Below, in pieces: positions 24,671 through 35,119 of a DNA stretch of 64,000 bases (the first letter of the stretch is position 1; the number at the start of each line of letters is the position of its first letter). The position numbers and the translations under genes are program-made. Source of the DNA: Peptoanaerobacter stomatis (GTDB lineage: Bacteria; Bacillota; Clostridia; Peptostreptococcales; Filifactoraceae); the NCBI RefSeq assembly GCF_000238095.2, contig NZ_JH815225.1:1183863-1247862 (forward strand). The letters run 5' to 3'. Below the pieces are notes generated by a model. It saw only the letters and a list, made by a program, of their open reading frames with translations, had not been told where the DNA came from and did no database searches.

Positions 24671-25918
24671 TTAGTTGCTTGGAGTTTGATAATTTGAATA
24701 GAATTTTTCCTCTACCGTACTACCTTCTATAGCTCTGTAAAGAACATAGCTGAGTCCTCTACCTGATGTCCATATCTTTATATTTTTTTTATCCGCTCTG
24801 TTACCGTATATATTAAATGTTATCTCATCATTTGCAGTTCTTTGATAAGTTATATATATATCATGCGGAAAATTGTTTCTAAATACAAAATCATTATAAT
24901 CTGAAACCATAGCGTCTCTGCCTCTAGGTACATAATGCACCGGAAGCGTATGGCATCTTCTATGATCTATTTGCAAACCGCTTTCAAGTGTTGCATTGAA
25001 AAGCGTAGTAGATACTTGGCAAAGTCCTCCGCCCGTTCCTTCTACAAATTTATTATTTAAAATTACTTTAGCTGTTCTTAAATTAGGATATATAGGAGAT
25101 ATTCTCGTATTATATTTGAATTGTTCATTAGGTGCCAATTTAGTGCCGTTTATTTCTTCTCCGGCCAACACAATATTGCTTGTTCTTCCTGTATCATAGG
25201 CATTATACTTAGTAGTATAGCTTGAGAATAGTACAACTTCGTTTTTAAGTATATTGCTGTCTATTTGTTCATTATTTATAAACGGTACTTTTAACGGAGT
25301 ATAATCTGCAATTCTTATCCTATTCATAAGCTCGTTTTTAAATTTTGCTTTGTCTATCTTCTTTTCGCCCAGTTTTTTTGTAATAATCTTATATTTATTT
25401 GTATTTCCTATTTTTTGAGGATATAATATCTCTTTTAAATGCTTATTTGTAAAATAATCCTCTATTTGTGCTGTAAATACATCAAAACTCCACTCATCTA
25501 CTTTAAGAGGAGGAAATTTTTGCTTATAATCGTAAGTAAATGCTTTATTCGCTTGAAAATCATAAATTTTTCCTGTTTGTTCGTCATAAAGCCTGAATGT
25601 ACCTATAAAATAATTGTTTACTGTCTCTAATTTAGGTTTATCCGCTTGAGACATATCCTCTTTTTTTTCAGAGCTTTCTTCTTTTAGTTGCTTTTCAGTA
25701 GTAGCATTTTTTTGATTAGACTCTATACCTTCTTGAATATTATTATTTTCATTAGAAAATTCAGTTTCCACTTTATCAGGCTTTATATCTTCATAAACTG
25801 TATTTACAGGTGTATCATTTTTTTCGCCATCATTGTCTGCAAATGCTATACTATTACTGAAAATAGTGGAAACACTTGCCAAAACACACAAGGCTGTCTT
25901 TAATATATTCCTTTTCAT
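24671..25918 (-). CDS. Secreted VanW-family protein
   Basis: ATG 25918 gives a signal peptide (MKRNILKTALCVLASVSTIFSNSIAFA) and 415 residues; the GTG nine nt earlier overlaps the likely ribosome site. After a Glu/Lys-rich spacer (about 30-95) comes a peptidoglycan-binding-like region (FRLYDEQTGKIYDFQANKAF, about 108-190). The VanW domain follows, with NTRISPIYPNLR, FVEGTGGGLCQVSTTLFNA and the conserved RRCHTLPVHYVP-type segment (about 255-370). VanW proteins are named from a vancomycin-resistance cluster but their function is unknown; no other van gene is nearby, so no resistance role should be assumed. Its final location is outside the membrane. It appears to be monocistronic. Confidence 0.9.
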   Translation of the reverse strand: MKRNILKTALCVLASVSTIFSNSIAFADNDGEKNDTPVNTVYEDIKPDKVETEFSNENNNIQEGIESNQKNATTEKQLKEESSEKKEDMSQADKPKLETVNNYFIGTFRLYDEQTGKIYDFQANKAFTYDYKQKFPPLKVDEWSFDVFTAQIEDYFTNKHLKEILYPQKIGNTNKYKIITKKLGEKKIDKAKFKNELMNRIRIADYTPLKVPFINNEQIDSNILKNEVVLFSSYTTKYNAYDTGRTSNIVLAGEEINGTKLAPNEQFKYNTRISPIYPNLRTAKVILNNKFVEGTGGGLCQVSTTLFNATLESGLQIDHRRCHTLPVHYVPRGRDAMVSDYNDFVFRNNFPHDIYITYQRTANDEITFNIYGNRADKKNIKIWTSGRGLSYVLYRAIEGSTVEEKFYSNYQTPSN

Positions 25919-26121
25919 AATACTCACTTTCTCACAAATTGTTAAATTTGCAGCCGATTGATTTCAACTGTTATAATATTTATAAACCATTTTTATAAAC
26001 TGTTTTCATATTTTTTAATTTAAATTTTTGATAAATATTATAATAAAATCAATCAACTGTCATTTTATATATAAGATTAATTACGTCTATCTGCTTTTAT
26101 AAAACATTATTGTAAACTTTA

Positions 26122-28533
26122 CTATTTAACCACAATATTAAGTATCTTTTTAGGCACATATATCTCTTTTACTATTTGTTTTCCGTCTAATAATGATTTT
26201 ATAATATCTGTTTCCTTTGCTTTTTTTATCGCTTCATCATTAGTGCAATTTACAGGTATTTTTACTGTTCCTTTAACTTTTCCGTTTATTTGTACCGGCA
26301 TTTCTATCTCTTCTTCTAAAAGCATTTTTTCATCGCATACAGGCCATTTCGCCTTATTAAGCATTGAATTTTCTCCATTTATTACTTGCCATGCCTCCTC
26401 AGTGATATGAGGCGCTACAGGATTTGCAAGTATCAACAATGTATTGTAATCTTCCTTGCTTATACGTTTTGCATCATAGACTTCATTTAAAAATGCCATC
26501 ATAGCAGCAATAGCTGTATTTGCCTTTAAATTTTCATAATCTTCAGATACTTTCTTTATTGTTCTGTTTAATGATTTTTGCAATTCTTTGCTTGAAGGCT
26601 CTTCGCTTACAAGCTCTTGCATATTCCATATTCTTTCTACAAATCTATAACTTCCTTTGATATTTTGTGATGACCAAGGAGCTTTTTTCTCAAAATCGCC
26701 TATAAACATCTCATATGTTCTGAACGTATCAGCTCCATATGTCTCTACTATCTCATCAGGATTTACTACATTGCCTCTTGATTTAGACATCTTTTGTCCA
26801 TCTTCACCTAATATCATACCATGTGAAGTTCTTTTTGCATAAGGTTCTTTTGTGTTCACTACACCTATATCATATAGGAATTTATGCCAAAATCTTGAAT
26901 ACAACAAGTGCAAAGTGGTATGCTCCATACCTCCGTTGTACCAATCAACGTTCATCCAATAATCAAGTGCATCTCTTGATGCAAAGGCTTTATCGTTATG
27001 AGGATCTGTATATCTTAAAAAATACCATGATGAACCTGCCCACTGAGGCATAGTATCTGTTTCTCTTGTAGCCTTTGCCCCGCATTTAGGACAAGTTGTT
27101 TCTACCCAATCTGTAAGTTTCGAAAGCGGAGATTCTCCGTTATCTGTAGGCTCATAACTATCTACTTCCGGTAATCTCAGTGGCAATTCACTCTCATCCA
27201 TAGGAACATAACCACAGTGCTCACAATGTATTATAGGTATCGGCTCTCCCCAATATCTTTGTCTTGAAAATACCCAGTCTCTAAGTTTGAAGTTTACTTT
27301 TTTGTGACCAAGCCCTTCTTTTTCAATATATTCCCCTATTTTTTCAATACCTTCTTTTACTGTAAGACCTGAATAAACTCCTGAGTTTACAAGCTTTGAA
27401 TTATCGCTCTTATCTATATGCGCTTTTTCATTCACATCTTCTCCGCCTGATATTACCTCTACTATAGGAAGATTAAATTTTTTTGCAAAATCATGGTCTC
27501 TTTCATCATGTGCCGGCACACCCATAACTGCGCCTGTACCATAACTCATAAGCACATAATCTGAAACAAAAACAGGTATTTCCTCTTTTGTAAGTGGGTT
27601 TATAGCTGATATTCCTTCTATTTTTACTCCTGTCTTTTCTTTTACCATTTCAGTTCTTTCAAAATCTGATTTTTTGGCAGACTCATCTCTATAATTTTTT
27701 ATATCGGCAAAATTTTTTATTCTGTCCTTAAATTCATCTAATATAGGATGTTCAGGAGATAGCACCATATAAGTAGCACCGAATATAGTATCACATCTTG
27801 TAGTAAACACAGTGAGCTTTGTATCTGCAAATTCAAAATCCACTTCCATTCCATATGAACGACCTATCCAATTTATTTGTTGTGTCTTGACTCTTTCTAT
27901 AAAATCAACTTCATCCAAATCGTTGATAAGTCTGTCGGCATATTCAGTGATTTTTAACATCCATTGGCTTTTTTCTTTTCTGATTACTTCACTGCCACAT
28001 CTTTCGCATTTTCCGCCTATTACTTCTTCATTTGCAAGTCCTACCTTACAAGATGTACACCAGTTTATAGGCATTTTTTTCTTATATGCCAAGCCTTTTT
28101 CAAATAGTTTCAAAAATATCCATTGCGTCCATTTATAATAATCAGGATCTGTTGTGTTTATCTCTCTTGACCAATCAAATGATATACCCAAAGATTTCAA
28201 CTGTCTTTTAAAATTTGCAATATTATCCTCTGTAACTTTTTTAGGATGGACTTTATTCTTTATAGCAAAATTTTCAGTCGGTAGTCCGAATGCGTCCCAA
28301 CCTATAGGATAAAGCACATTATAACCTTCCAATCTCTTTTTTCTGGCAACTATATCGAGTGCAGTATATGAACGTGGATGTCCAACGTGAAGTCCCTGTC
28401 CTGAAGGATACGGAAACTCTACTAAAGGATAAAATTTAGGTTTTTCGCTACCTTTTTCTGCATAAAAACTCCCCTCTTTATCCCAAATTTCTTGCCATTT
28501 CTTCTCTATCTTTTTAAAATTGTACTTATCCAT
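26122..28533 (-). CDS. leuS: Leucyl-tRNA synthetase
   Basis: The protein of about 803 residues starts at ATG 28533, which is well spaced from GGAGGG; a TTG four codons upstream overlaps that site. It has the class I HIGH variant HVGH (in [17 protein letters not shown]), a zinc-binding knuckle (CTSCKVGL ... CERCGSE), the editing insertion, a second zinc pair ([15 protein letters not shown]) and KMSKS in [11 protein letters not shown]. It charges tRNA-Leu in the cytoplasm. The bacterial length and domain order are complete. The leader region lacks a T-box motif, which is noteworthy because many Firmicutes leuS genes have one. Confidence 0.98.
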   Translation of the reverse strand: MDKYNFKKIEKKWQEIWDKEGSFYAEKGSEKPKFYPLVEFPYPSGQGLHVGHPRSYTALDIVARKKRLEGYNVLYPIGWDAFGLPTENFAIKNKVHPKKVTEDNIANFKRQLKSLGISFDWSREINTTDPDYYKWTQWIFLKLFEKGLAYKKKMPINWCTSCKVGLANEEVIGGKCERCGSEVIRKEKSQWMLKITEYADRLINDLDEVDFIERVKTQQINWIGRSYGMEVDFEFADTKLTVFTTRCDTIFGATYMVLSPEHPILDEFKDRIKNFADIKNYRDESAKKSDFERTEMVKEKTGVKIEGISAINPLTKEEIPVFVSDYVLMSYGTGAVMGVPAHDERDHDFAKKFNLPIVEVISGGEDVNEKAHIDKSDNSKLVNSGVYSGLTVKEGIEKIGEYIEKEGLGHKKVNFKLRDWVFSRQRYWGEPIPIIHCEHCGYVPMDESELPLRLPEVDSYEPTDNGESPLSKLTDWVETTCPKCGAKATRETDTMPQWAGSSWYFLRYTDPHNDKAFASRDALDYWMNVDWYNGGMEHTTLHLLYSRFWHKFLYDIGVVNTKEPYAKRTSHGMILGEDGQKMSKSRGNVVNPDEIVETYGADTFRTYEMFIGDFEKKAPWSSQNIKGSYRFVERIWNMQELVSEEPSSKELQKSLNRTIKKVSEDYENLKANTAIAAMMAFLNEVYDAKRISKEDYNTLLILANPVAPHITEEAWQVINGENSMLNKAKWPVCDEKMLLEEEIEMPVQINGKVKGTVKIPVNCTNDEAIKKAKETDIIKSLLDGKQIVKEIYVPKKILNIVVK

Positions 28534-28787
28534 TATTCCCTCCAAAAATATAAGTCATAGCTTATAATATTTATATACAATTTAAGTTAAAAATTATTAC
28601 ATAAGTTATAAAAACAATATGCCTGCAATAAGTTAAATTTGCTATAAATTCATTTTATCATTTTATGTATTTGATAAAGATATTTTAAAAAAAATATATA
28701 TTTCTAAAATATCTTTTCTATTATATAACAAAAATCTTTAAATTTCAAAAAAATTATTTTTTATAAACACTGTTTCTATATCATGCA

Positions 28788-29591
28788 CTATTTTTTAATT
28801 TGTCTTTCTATTTTTACAGTTTTTCCTACACCGTTTACAGCTTTATCATATTTTACTTTAAATTCAAGCGAAACATCATTTCCGTCACTATCTATCTCTT
28901 TTAATGTCAAAGTTTCATCTTCTGAAAGCTCTGTATCATTATCTATCAAAAAATATGCCAAATTAAGCAATCTGTTTCTAAGTGTTTCAGGCTCTTCATA
29001 TGAGTTTAATATTTCCATCTCATCTTTTAAAAATGCCTTCATCCCTATAGTATATGCACTTAAAGTTTCTCCTTCATTCTTGATAAAACCTATATAAATC
29101 CAGTTTTCTATCGGCAAAAAATCTCGTTTTATATAGCTTGCTTCGTCTATGAAAACATCAGCCTCAATAACATTATACGGTGTATAAATGGCTATCATAT
29201 TGTATTGTTGCAAACAGGCATCAGCAATCTTTGTAAACAAAGTCGCAGATTTTACTCTATTTTCTCCGCCTACAACTCCTATTGCCAAATAGCTGTTATG
29301 CGACTTGCATCTTTGTACTCCGTCTTCAAACATATAATTAAAACTCGCTTTTAGAGTTATCTCTTCATCAGGTATCTTGGAATCTATAAAATTTATAAAA
29401 CAATTCATATCTTCTATTGCAAAAGTTACCGAATTTTCACTTTCTTCATATTCGTCCATATCAGCATTTACTTTTATTCCCCAGCGTTGTCTCAAATTTA
29501 AAAGTATATGGTTAAGTTCAAACTCTTTTGTAGTCATAAGGCAAAGTCCTGTAAATACATTGTCTTTATCAAAATTATTTTCTAAATTCAT
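28788..29591 (-). CDS. DUF4261 domain protein
   Basis: The 267-residue cytoplasmic protein carries the DUF4261 pattern in its middle (KSHNSYLAIGVVGGENRVKSA followed by FTKIADACLQQYNMIAIY and a helical C-terminal half). There is no signal peptide or membrane segment. The function of the family is unknown. It lies 24 nt after sbcD in the same direction with AGGAG before its ATG, so it is probably in that transcription unit. The family is assigned from memory of the pattern and could be wrong at the DUF number, but the gene itself is clearly coding. Confidence 0.75.
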   Translation of the reverse strand: MNLENNFDKDNVFTGLCLMTTKEFELNHILLNLRQRWGIKVNADMDEYEESENSVTFAIEDMNCFINFIDSKIPDEEITLKASFNYMFEDGVQRCKSHNSYLAIGVVGGENRVKSATLFTKIADACLQQYNMIAIYTPYNVIEADVFIDEASYIKRDFLPIENWIYIGFIKNEGETLSAYTIGMKAFLKDEMEILNSYEEPETLRNRLLNLAYFLIDNDTELSEDETLTLKEIDSDGNDVSLEFKVKYDKAVNGVGKTVKIERQIKK

Positions 29592-29615
29592 AATTTCTCC
29601 TAAATTTATATTTTT

Positions 29616-30833
29616 TTAAGTTATTTCTTCATCTTCATAGCTTATAATATCCATATATCTATCTATTATATTTTTAGTAGGTTCAGCACCGTTTTTTTCT
29701 TTATAAAACTCTGTGAATTTTTCCATTTCGCTTTTTTCAAGCATATTTTCAGAAGTGCTTATTATATTTTCTATGCTCATTATAGGACGTATCTCTATTA
29801 TATCTTTTTTGTTTGATTTTATCTGTCTTATTTCTTCATTGCTTATTATTCTGTCAGTTTTTATATTGATGTATACAAATGAGCTTTCATCTGCTTTTTC
29901 TTCACTTATTTTGATGGCGTCTTCTATACTTTCTGCATTCCATATTTCTATTTTTTTGTATATAGGAACATTTATTTCCGTCAAATCTATGCTCTTATCC
30001 TCTTGTATATCCACTTGCAATATTACCTTTTTTGCAGTTTTTACTTCCGTTTTGTTGTAATGTATTGGCGAACCGCAGTAATATGCTCTCTTATCAACTC
30101 CCGATATACACTGTTTTTTATGTATATGCCCTAAAGCTATATAGTCTGCCGATTTTGGAAATGCTGATGCATCTACAGCATATGCTCCACCTATTGAATA
30201 GCCTATCTCATCTTCACTAAGTCTTGCTCTTGTGGTAAAAAGATGTGCTATTATTATATTATACTCATCTGTATTAAAAAACTTTTCTTTTTTACCAACT
30301 AAGGCTTCAAATTTTGTCTGAAACGATCTTGCATTTTCTTCTTCACTGTCAAACAAGTCCTGCACGTTTTCATTCAATCTTGCTTCACTTATATATGGAA
30401 GTGCCATTATGTTGGCAATTTTCCCGTTTACTTTTACCTTTATAACTCCATCATTACAAGACAACACCTCTGTATTTTTGTACATACCTATATCTATTTT
30501 ATCATCATTATTTTCGTATATTATGATTCCATGCGTCCTTGCGAGAAGTTTTGCACTTGCAAGTCTTTTCGGACTGTCATGATTTCCCGGTATTATCACT
30601 ATAAGCGAGGAAGTATTAGATGAAATATTGGTTAAAACATCATAAAACATCTTTTCTGCAACGGCTGAAGGATTGGACGTGTCAAATATATCTCCTGCAA
30701 TTATTATTATATCCGGCTGAATTTCTCTTGATTTTTCTACAAAAAACTCAAGAAACTTCTCCTGCTCTTCTATTCTTGAATATCCATCCAACGTCTTGCC
30801 CAAATGCCAATCACTGCTATGAAGTATCCTCAT
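29616..30833 (-). CDS. sbcD: Nuclease SbcCD subunit D
   Basis: The protein of about 405 residues starts at ATG 30833 with GAGGTG upstream; a GTG two codons earlier overlaps that site. The Mre11-type metallophosphatase motifs are all present in order: SSDWHLGK, AGDIFDTS, IPGNHDSP, IAHLF and LGHIH, with the Asp, His and Asn metal ligands. A capping domain of about 100 residues follows. SbcD with SbcC cleaves DNA hairpins and blocked ends. The sbcC gene normally comes directly after; here the next gene is a DUF4261 protein and then leuS, and no sbcC is in the window, so its partner must be elsewhere. Confidence 0.93.
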   Translation of the reverse strand: MRILHSSDWHLGKTLDGYSRIEEQEKFLEFFVEKSREIQPDIIIIAGDIFDTSNPSAVAEKMFYDVLTNISSNTSSLIVIIPGNHDSPKRLASAKLLARTHGIIIYENNDDKIDIGMYKNTEVLSCNDGVIKVKVNGKIANIMALPYISEARLNENVQDLFDSEEENARSFQTKFEALVGKKEKFFNTDEYNIIIAHLFTTRARLSEDEIGYSIGGAYAVDASAFPKSADYIALGHIHKKQCISGVDKRAYYCGSPIHYNKTEVKTAKKVILQVDIQEDKSIDLTEINVPIYKKIEIWNAESIEDAIKISEEKADESSFVYINIKTDRIISNEEIRQIKSNKKDIIEIRPIMSIENIISTSENMLEKSEMEKFTEFYKEKNGAEPTKNIIDRYMDIISYEDEEIT

Positions 30834-31085
30834 ATTCACCTCTTTTATTTTTGCAAATTAAATAAAAAACCACTCAATATTTATATTTTATCATAAATAT
30901 GAGCAGTTTTATATATTTATATATTTAAAATCTGTCTATATATCTTTATTTATTACCATAAAAAACAAATTTTATTTTTTATATTTAATATCGTATTGCG
31001 CAATAACAATCTCTTGGCATATATATTTATATTTCAATTATTTAATTGAATTACTCTATTTCTCCTGATTATTTATTTTAACAAT

Positions 31086-32384
31086 CTATTCATATATATA
31101 ATATTTTCTTGTATTTTCTCTAAATTCATCTGCATTTTTTCTATAAAGCTGTTCTATTTCATATGCTGATTTTTTTGCAAGTATAGCATTGCCGAAGGCT
31201 TTATTACCGCTTATCTTATAAAACATAGTAGCTCTGCCTTTGCTGTCATAAAAACTCACATTCAACGCTTTTTGTAAATTGGCTGTTGCCATTATATAGT
31301 ATCCTGTCTTTGCCGGATTAAATGTATGATAGTTTGTAATTTTAAGCTTTACTCCTCCGCTTTGACCTTTATTAAGTGCTATAAACTCTACTCCTTGTAA
31401 ACCGTAAGAATTTAATTTATCCGCAAGTACAGATGAATTTATGTTTTTACCACCAGACCAAGTAAAATTATCGCCCATACCTATACCCATATTTTCAGAT
31501 TGACCTGTTGCCATATAGCAAAATGCAGATTCTATATTGGGTATATACGGTGATGTCTGTTTGAAATTAAGTCCTGTATCTTGCCATATCATATCACGTC
31601 TGTAATTTCTCATTGCTACAACCTTTAAATCTGCACCTATATTCCTGTTGAAATATCTCGCTAATTCTCCTGCTGTCATACCATGTGCCATAGGCATATT
31701 ATCTATTCCTACAAATGATTTCGCTTCATCTTGAAGTACAAAACCTTCCACATATTTACAAGAAATAGGATTAGGTCTGTCCAATACCACAAACGTCTTG
31801 CCGTATTTTTTGCAAGCCTCCATACATTTATACATAGTTGAAATATATGTATATGTCCTTGAACCTATGTCCTGTAAATCGAATAAAAGCACATCAATAT
31901 TGGATATCATCTGCTCATTAGGTTCTCTTGTATCTCCATAAAGCGAATAAATCGGCAATTTTGTATCTTTGTCAGTATATGACGATACATAATCTCCTGC
32001 CTTTACAGTTCCGTCTATTCCATGCTCAGGTGCATATAGAGATGTAAGTTTTGCATTTTTATATGAATACAATACATTTTTCGTATTTTCCCCTTTTGAG
32101 TTTACTCCTGTTTGATTTGTAACAAGCCCCACCTTTTTACCGTCTATCAAATGCTTATATTCATCTGTAAACAGCATTTCATCGCCTAAAATAACTTTGC
32201 CGTTTGTAATTACATCACTTTTACCATTTGAAGAGCTGTTTTTACTTAAATTCATATTTGTCTTGTCATTAATCATATACATATCCAAAAACTCATCAAT
32301 TATCTTAAAATTATCAGCATATGAATTAATGCACATAGTTAGACAAAAAAATATAATACTTAAAAAAATTGTTATTTTCTTCAT
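31086..32384 (-). CDS. namZ: Secreted exo-beta-N-acetylmuramidase-like protein (NamZ/DUF1343)
   Basis: The 432-residue protein has a signal peptide (MKKITIFLSIIFFCLTMCINSYA). The NamZ/DUF1343 catalytic region has GKKVGLVTNQTGV, YAPEHGIDG, DVLLFDLQDIGSRTYTYI and VLDRPNPI, and an accessory domain at the C-terminus begins with GVEFIALNKG. The characterised Bacillus enzyme removes MurNAc from the non-reducing end of peptidoglycan fragments; the Glu of PEHG is a likely catalytic residue. It follows a NimA-like flavoprotein gene by 16 nt. Wall turnover and MurNAc salvage is the expected role, though no murQ or transporter is adjacent. Confidence 0.9.
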   Translation of the reverse strand: MKKITIFLSIIFFCLTMCINSYADNFKIIDEFLDMYMINDKTNMNLSKNSSSNGKSDVITNGKVILGDEMLFTDEYKHLIDGKKVGLVTNQTGVNSKGENTKNVLYSYKNAKLTSLYAPEHGIDGTVKAGDYVSSYTDKDTKLPIYSLYGDTREPNEQMISNIDVLLFDLQDIGSRTYTYISTMYKCMEACKKYGKTFVVLDRPNPISCKYVEGFVLQDEAKSFVGIDNMPMAHGMTAGELARYFNRNIGADLKVVAMRNYRRDMIWQDTGLNFKQTSPYIPNIESAFCYMATGQSENMGIGMGDNFTWSGGKNINSSVLADKLNSYGLQGVEFIALNKGQSGGVKLKITNYHTFNPAKTGYYIMATANLQKALNVSFYDSKGRATMFYKISGNKAFGNAILAKKSAYEIEQLYRKNADEFRENTRKYYIYE

Positions 32385-32400
32385 AAAATCTCCTATATCA

Positions 32401-32892
32401 CTATTTTTTCATCTTTACAAGTTCTATCGCTTCTTTTCCTGTAACGTGTTCTATATCTATTCTAACCATACAAAGCGCTCTTTTCTCTCTTTCTATTGCT
32501 TTGTTTCTGTTTTCTTCACTGTCTTCAGGATAGTATTTTATAGACAGCTTTTCTATTGACTCCATAATCTGTTTTTCATCTTCAACTACATATGCCTTTC
32601 CAAAAGCTATAACGCTTCTAAAATAAGTCGTATATTCCTCTTTTACTATATCATCTTTATCTATTATGCAAAATGAAACTTTTGCATTTTTCTTTATAGC
32701 ATCAAGTTTATGTCCTGATTTCGCACCGTGAAAATATATTTTTGAATCATAGTACACATAGCTTACAGGCACAGCATATGGATAATCATCATCTCCAATA
32801 ACGGCAAGCACTCCTGATGTAGATTTTTCCAAAATTTTCGTAACTTCCTCATTTGATAAAATCTGCTTTTTTCTTCTCATTTCTCTAAACAT
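32401..32892 (-). CDS. NimA-like pyridoxamine 5'-phosphate oxidase-fold flavoprotein
   Basis: The 163-residue protein has the split-barrel flavin-binding pattern of the NimA/pyridoxamine-oxidase-like family: MRRKKQILS, EKSTSGVLAVIGDDDYPYAVPVSYVYYDSKIYFHGAKSGHKLDAI, then KVSFCIID and YFRSVIAFGKA. Related proteins reduce nitroimidazoles or unknown physiological substrates; substrate cannot be inferred from sequence. It is cytoplasmic. It is transcribed ahead of the namZ-like gene and separated by 16 nt. The ATG has a weak upstream site (AAGGGG). Confidence 0.85.
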   Translation of the reverse strand: MFREMRRKKQILSNEEVTKILEKSTSGVLAVIGDDDYPYAVPVSYVYYDSKIYFHGAKSGHKLDAIKKNAKVSFCIIDKDDIVKEEYTTYFRSVIAFGKAYVVEDEKQIMESIEKLSIKYYPEDSEENRNKAIEREKRALCMVRIDIEHVTGKEAIELVKMKK

Positions 32893-33714
32893 AATATATC
32901 CCCTTACAAAATAATTTTAAAGTTGTATAATTATCATATAATACTAATAAACTGTATAAATAAATTTACTTTTATATAGTTAAATGAATTAAATACAATG
33001 TCTACAAAATATATTGCACTATTTTAAATAAAAATAATCTTTATCGTTCACTATAATCGTTTTATAGCCACTTAAAAATCATTCGTTCAAAAAGCGTTTA
33101 TAAGCAATCTTTGGCTTAATTTATAAGAAATTATTTTTTCGTAGTTAAAACTAAATGAATTATATATTTAGTTTTATATTAATTGTGATTTTTTCAGATA
33201 TTTTATTATATAACATTTTAATATTATATTCAAATTACAAATAAATATCTATTTTTTTACTACAATATTAAAATCATAAGTCTATAAATATTTTAATTAA
33301 AAGTATAAAACTCTTATGTATTAACAATAACAGTTTTATATAATTAGACATAGATATTTTTTATTGTTCTCAAATTTATTTTATGTAAATATTAATATAT
33401 TTTTTTATTACATTGTTTTAAATATATGCTATAATAAATTATCAATTAATTATTTCTAATACCTGAGTAAAAAGATTATATAATTAATTATACGTTGATG
33501 TTCTTTATTATAACATTTTTATGAATTACAACTATAATTGGTACTGATATTATCTCTAATTTTGCAAAAATATATTGCTATTATCTTTAACTCAACATTT
33601 TTGCCAAATTAAAAATTTTCTCTGTTTTAAGTTATTAATTGTATTTTAATCTTACATAGTTTTTTAAATAGCTTTTAATATAAAATATTTTTTTGAACAG
33701 GAGGGCATTTATTT
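32893..33714. other. 822-nt AT-rich intergenic region
   Basis: This is the largest gap in the window, between divergent genes. No open frame with a ribosome site, no tRNA-like sequence and no strong terminator was found. It contains short fragments that recur elsewhere: AACTGTATAAATAAA near 32951, also downstream of pduT, and a TACATAG...TTTTTAAA stretch at about 33652-33700 that resembles 35082-35130. It must hold promoters for the NimA-like and fprA genes; I cannot place them with confidence. Confidence 0.5.
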
Positions 33715-34902
33715 ATGAAAAGACAAATTAAAAACAATGTGTATTGGATTGGAAAAATAGATTGGGAGTTGGAAGAATTTCATGGCTCGGACTATTCTAT
33801 AAACAACGGCTCAAGCCAAAACGCATATCTCATATTAGAAGATAAAAAAGTGTTAATAGATACTGTGTGGAGACCTCATTCACATGAATTTGTTGAGAAT
33901 TTAGAAAAAGAAATAGATCTCAATGAAATAGACTTCATCGTTATGAATCACGGCGAAGTTGATCACTCCGGTTCATTGCCGTATCTTATGAGCAAAATTC
34001 CGAACACGCCTATTTACTGCACAGCAAACGCTGTAAAATCAATAGTCGGTCAATATCATCATCCTGAATGGAATTTTAACGTTGTAAAAACAGGGGACAG
34101 CATACCTGTTTCAAAAGATAAATCTCTTGTATTTGTAGAGATGAAAATGTTACATTGGCCGGACAGTATGGCTACCTATTTGACAGGCGACAATATTTTA
34201 TTTTCCATGGACGCTTTCGGGCAACACTTTTCAGTAGCTGAATTATTTAATGACAAAGCTGATCAATGTTTACTTATGGAAGAAGCATTAAAATATTATG
34301 CCAACATATTATCGCCATTCTCTCCACTTGTTAAGAGAAAATTAGAAGAAATAGGTAAAATGAATTTAAACATTGATATGATTGCACCAAGTCATGGTGC
34401 CATATGGAGAGATAATCCACTTCAAATAGTTGAAAAATATGCTCTATGGTGTGACAATTACAAAGAGGATCAAATAACGGTAGTATATGATACTATGTGG
34501 GAAGGCACTATGAAACTTGCTCACGCCTTAGCTGATGAGTTAAAATCTCAAAGCCCTCAAACAGTAGTAAAATTATACAATATATCTAAAACCGACAAAA
34601 ATGATGTAATGACAGAGGTATTCAAGTCAAAAGCAATAGCTTTAGGTTCTCCTACTGTAAGCAAAAGCATATTATCATCAGTAGGCGGTTGGTTGCATTT
34701 CTTACAAGAACTTTCATTTAAAGGAAAAAAAGCTGCTGTATTCGGATGTTACGGATGGTCCGGTGAAGGAAATAAAGTGCTTAGAGAAGAACTCAAAAAA
34801 GCCGGTTTTGAAGTTATAGAGCAAGAGGAGCGTTGCAGTTGGAACCCTACAGAAGAAAATTTTGCCCATCTTAAAGATATAGCAAACGAACTTTTAAAAT
34901 AG
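33715..34902 (+). CDS. fprA: FprA-family flavodiiron protein
   Basis: The 395-residue A-type flavoprotein has an N-terminal metallo-beta-lactamase-like domain with the diiron ligands in NHGEVDHSG (H79, E81, D83, H84), H146 region MLHWPDSMATY, D165 in MDAFGQHF and SHGAIWR. A C-terminal flavodoxin domain begins ITVVYDTMWEGT and binds FMN. These cytoplasmic enzymes reduce O2 or NO to water or N2O and protect anaerobes; electrons usually come from rubredoxin or a flavoprotein, which is not adjacent. CAGGAGGGC lies 8 nt before the ATG and a strong terminator follows, so it is monocistronic. Confidence 0.95.
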   Translation: MKRQIKNNVYWIGKIDWELEEFHGSDYSINNGSSQNAYLILEDKKVLIDTVWRPHSHEFVENLEKEIDLNEIDFIVMNHGEVDHSGSLPYLMSKIPNTPIYCTANAVKSIVGQYHHPEWNFNVVKTGDSIPVSKDKSLVFVEMKMLHWPDSMATYLTGDNILFSMDAFGQHFSVAELFNDKADQCLLMEEALKYYANILSPFSPLVKRKLEEIGKMNLNIDMIAPSHGAIWRDNPLQIVEKYALWCDNYKEDQITVVYDTMWEGTMKLAHALADELKSQSPQTVVKLYNISKTDKNDVMTEVFKSKAIALGSPTVSKSILSSVGGWLHFLQELSFKGKKAAVFGCYGWSGEGNKVLREELKKAGFEVIEQEERCSWNPTEENFAHLKDIANELLK

Positions 34903-34913
34903 ATTAAAAATAT

Positions 34914-34958
34914 AGCGGTGTAATGCTGAACAAAAATATCAATCAGCATTGCACTGCT
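34914..34958 (+). terminator. Intrinsic terminator of fprA
   Basis: A 16-bp stem (AGCGGTGTAATGCTGA, 34914-34929, with 34943-34958; two G-T pairs) and 13-nt loop are followed by TTTATTTATT, 12 nt past the stop. Confidence 0.8.
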
Positions 34959-35119
34959 TTTATTTATTGTATCGCTATTTTGTTAATGCTATTACACCTA
35001 ATTAAATAAGCATATAATAAAAATACTAAATTAAATGTATTTGATTTATATGAACTCAAACGCATTTTTTATATTCTAATATTACATAGCTTTTTAAACA
35101 AGTTTCAGTATAATATTTT

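Noticed and set aside
24671-25918. Vancomycin resistance role for the VanW protein
   Set aside because: VanW alone is common in non-resistant Firmicutes and no vanA, vanH, vanX or vanRS-like gene is near.
28534-28787. T-box leader for leuS
   Set aside because: No T-box-like GGGTGGNACCGCG sequence or antiterminator/terminator pair is visible in the leader.
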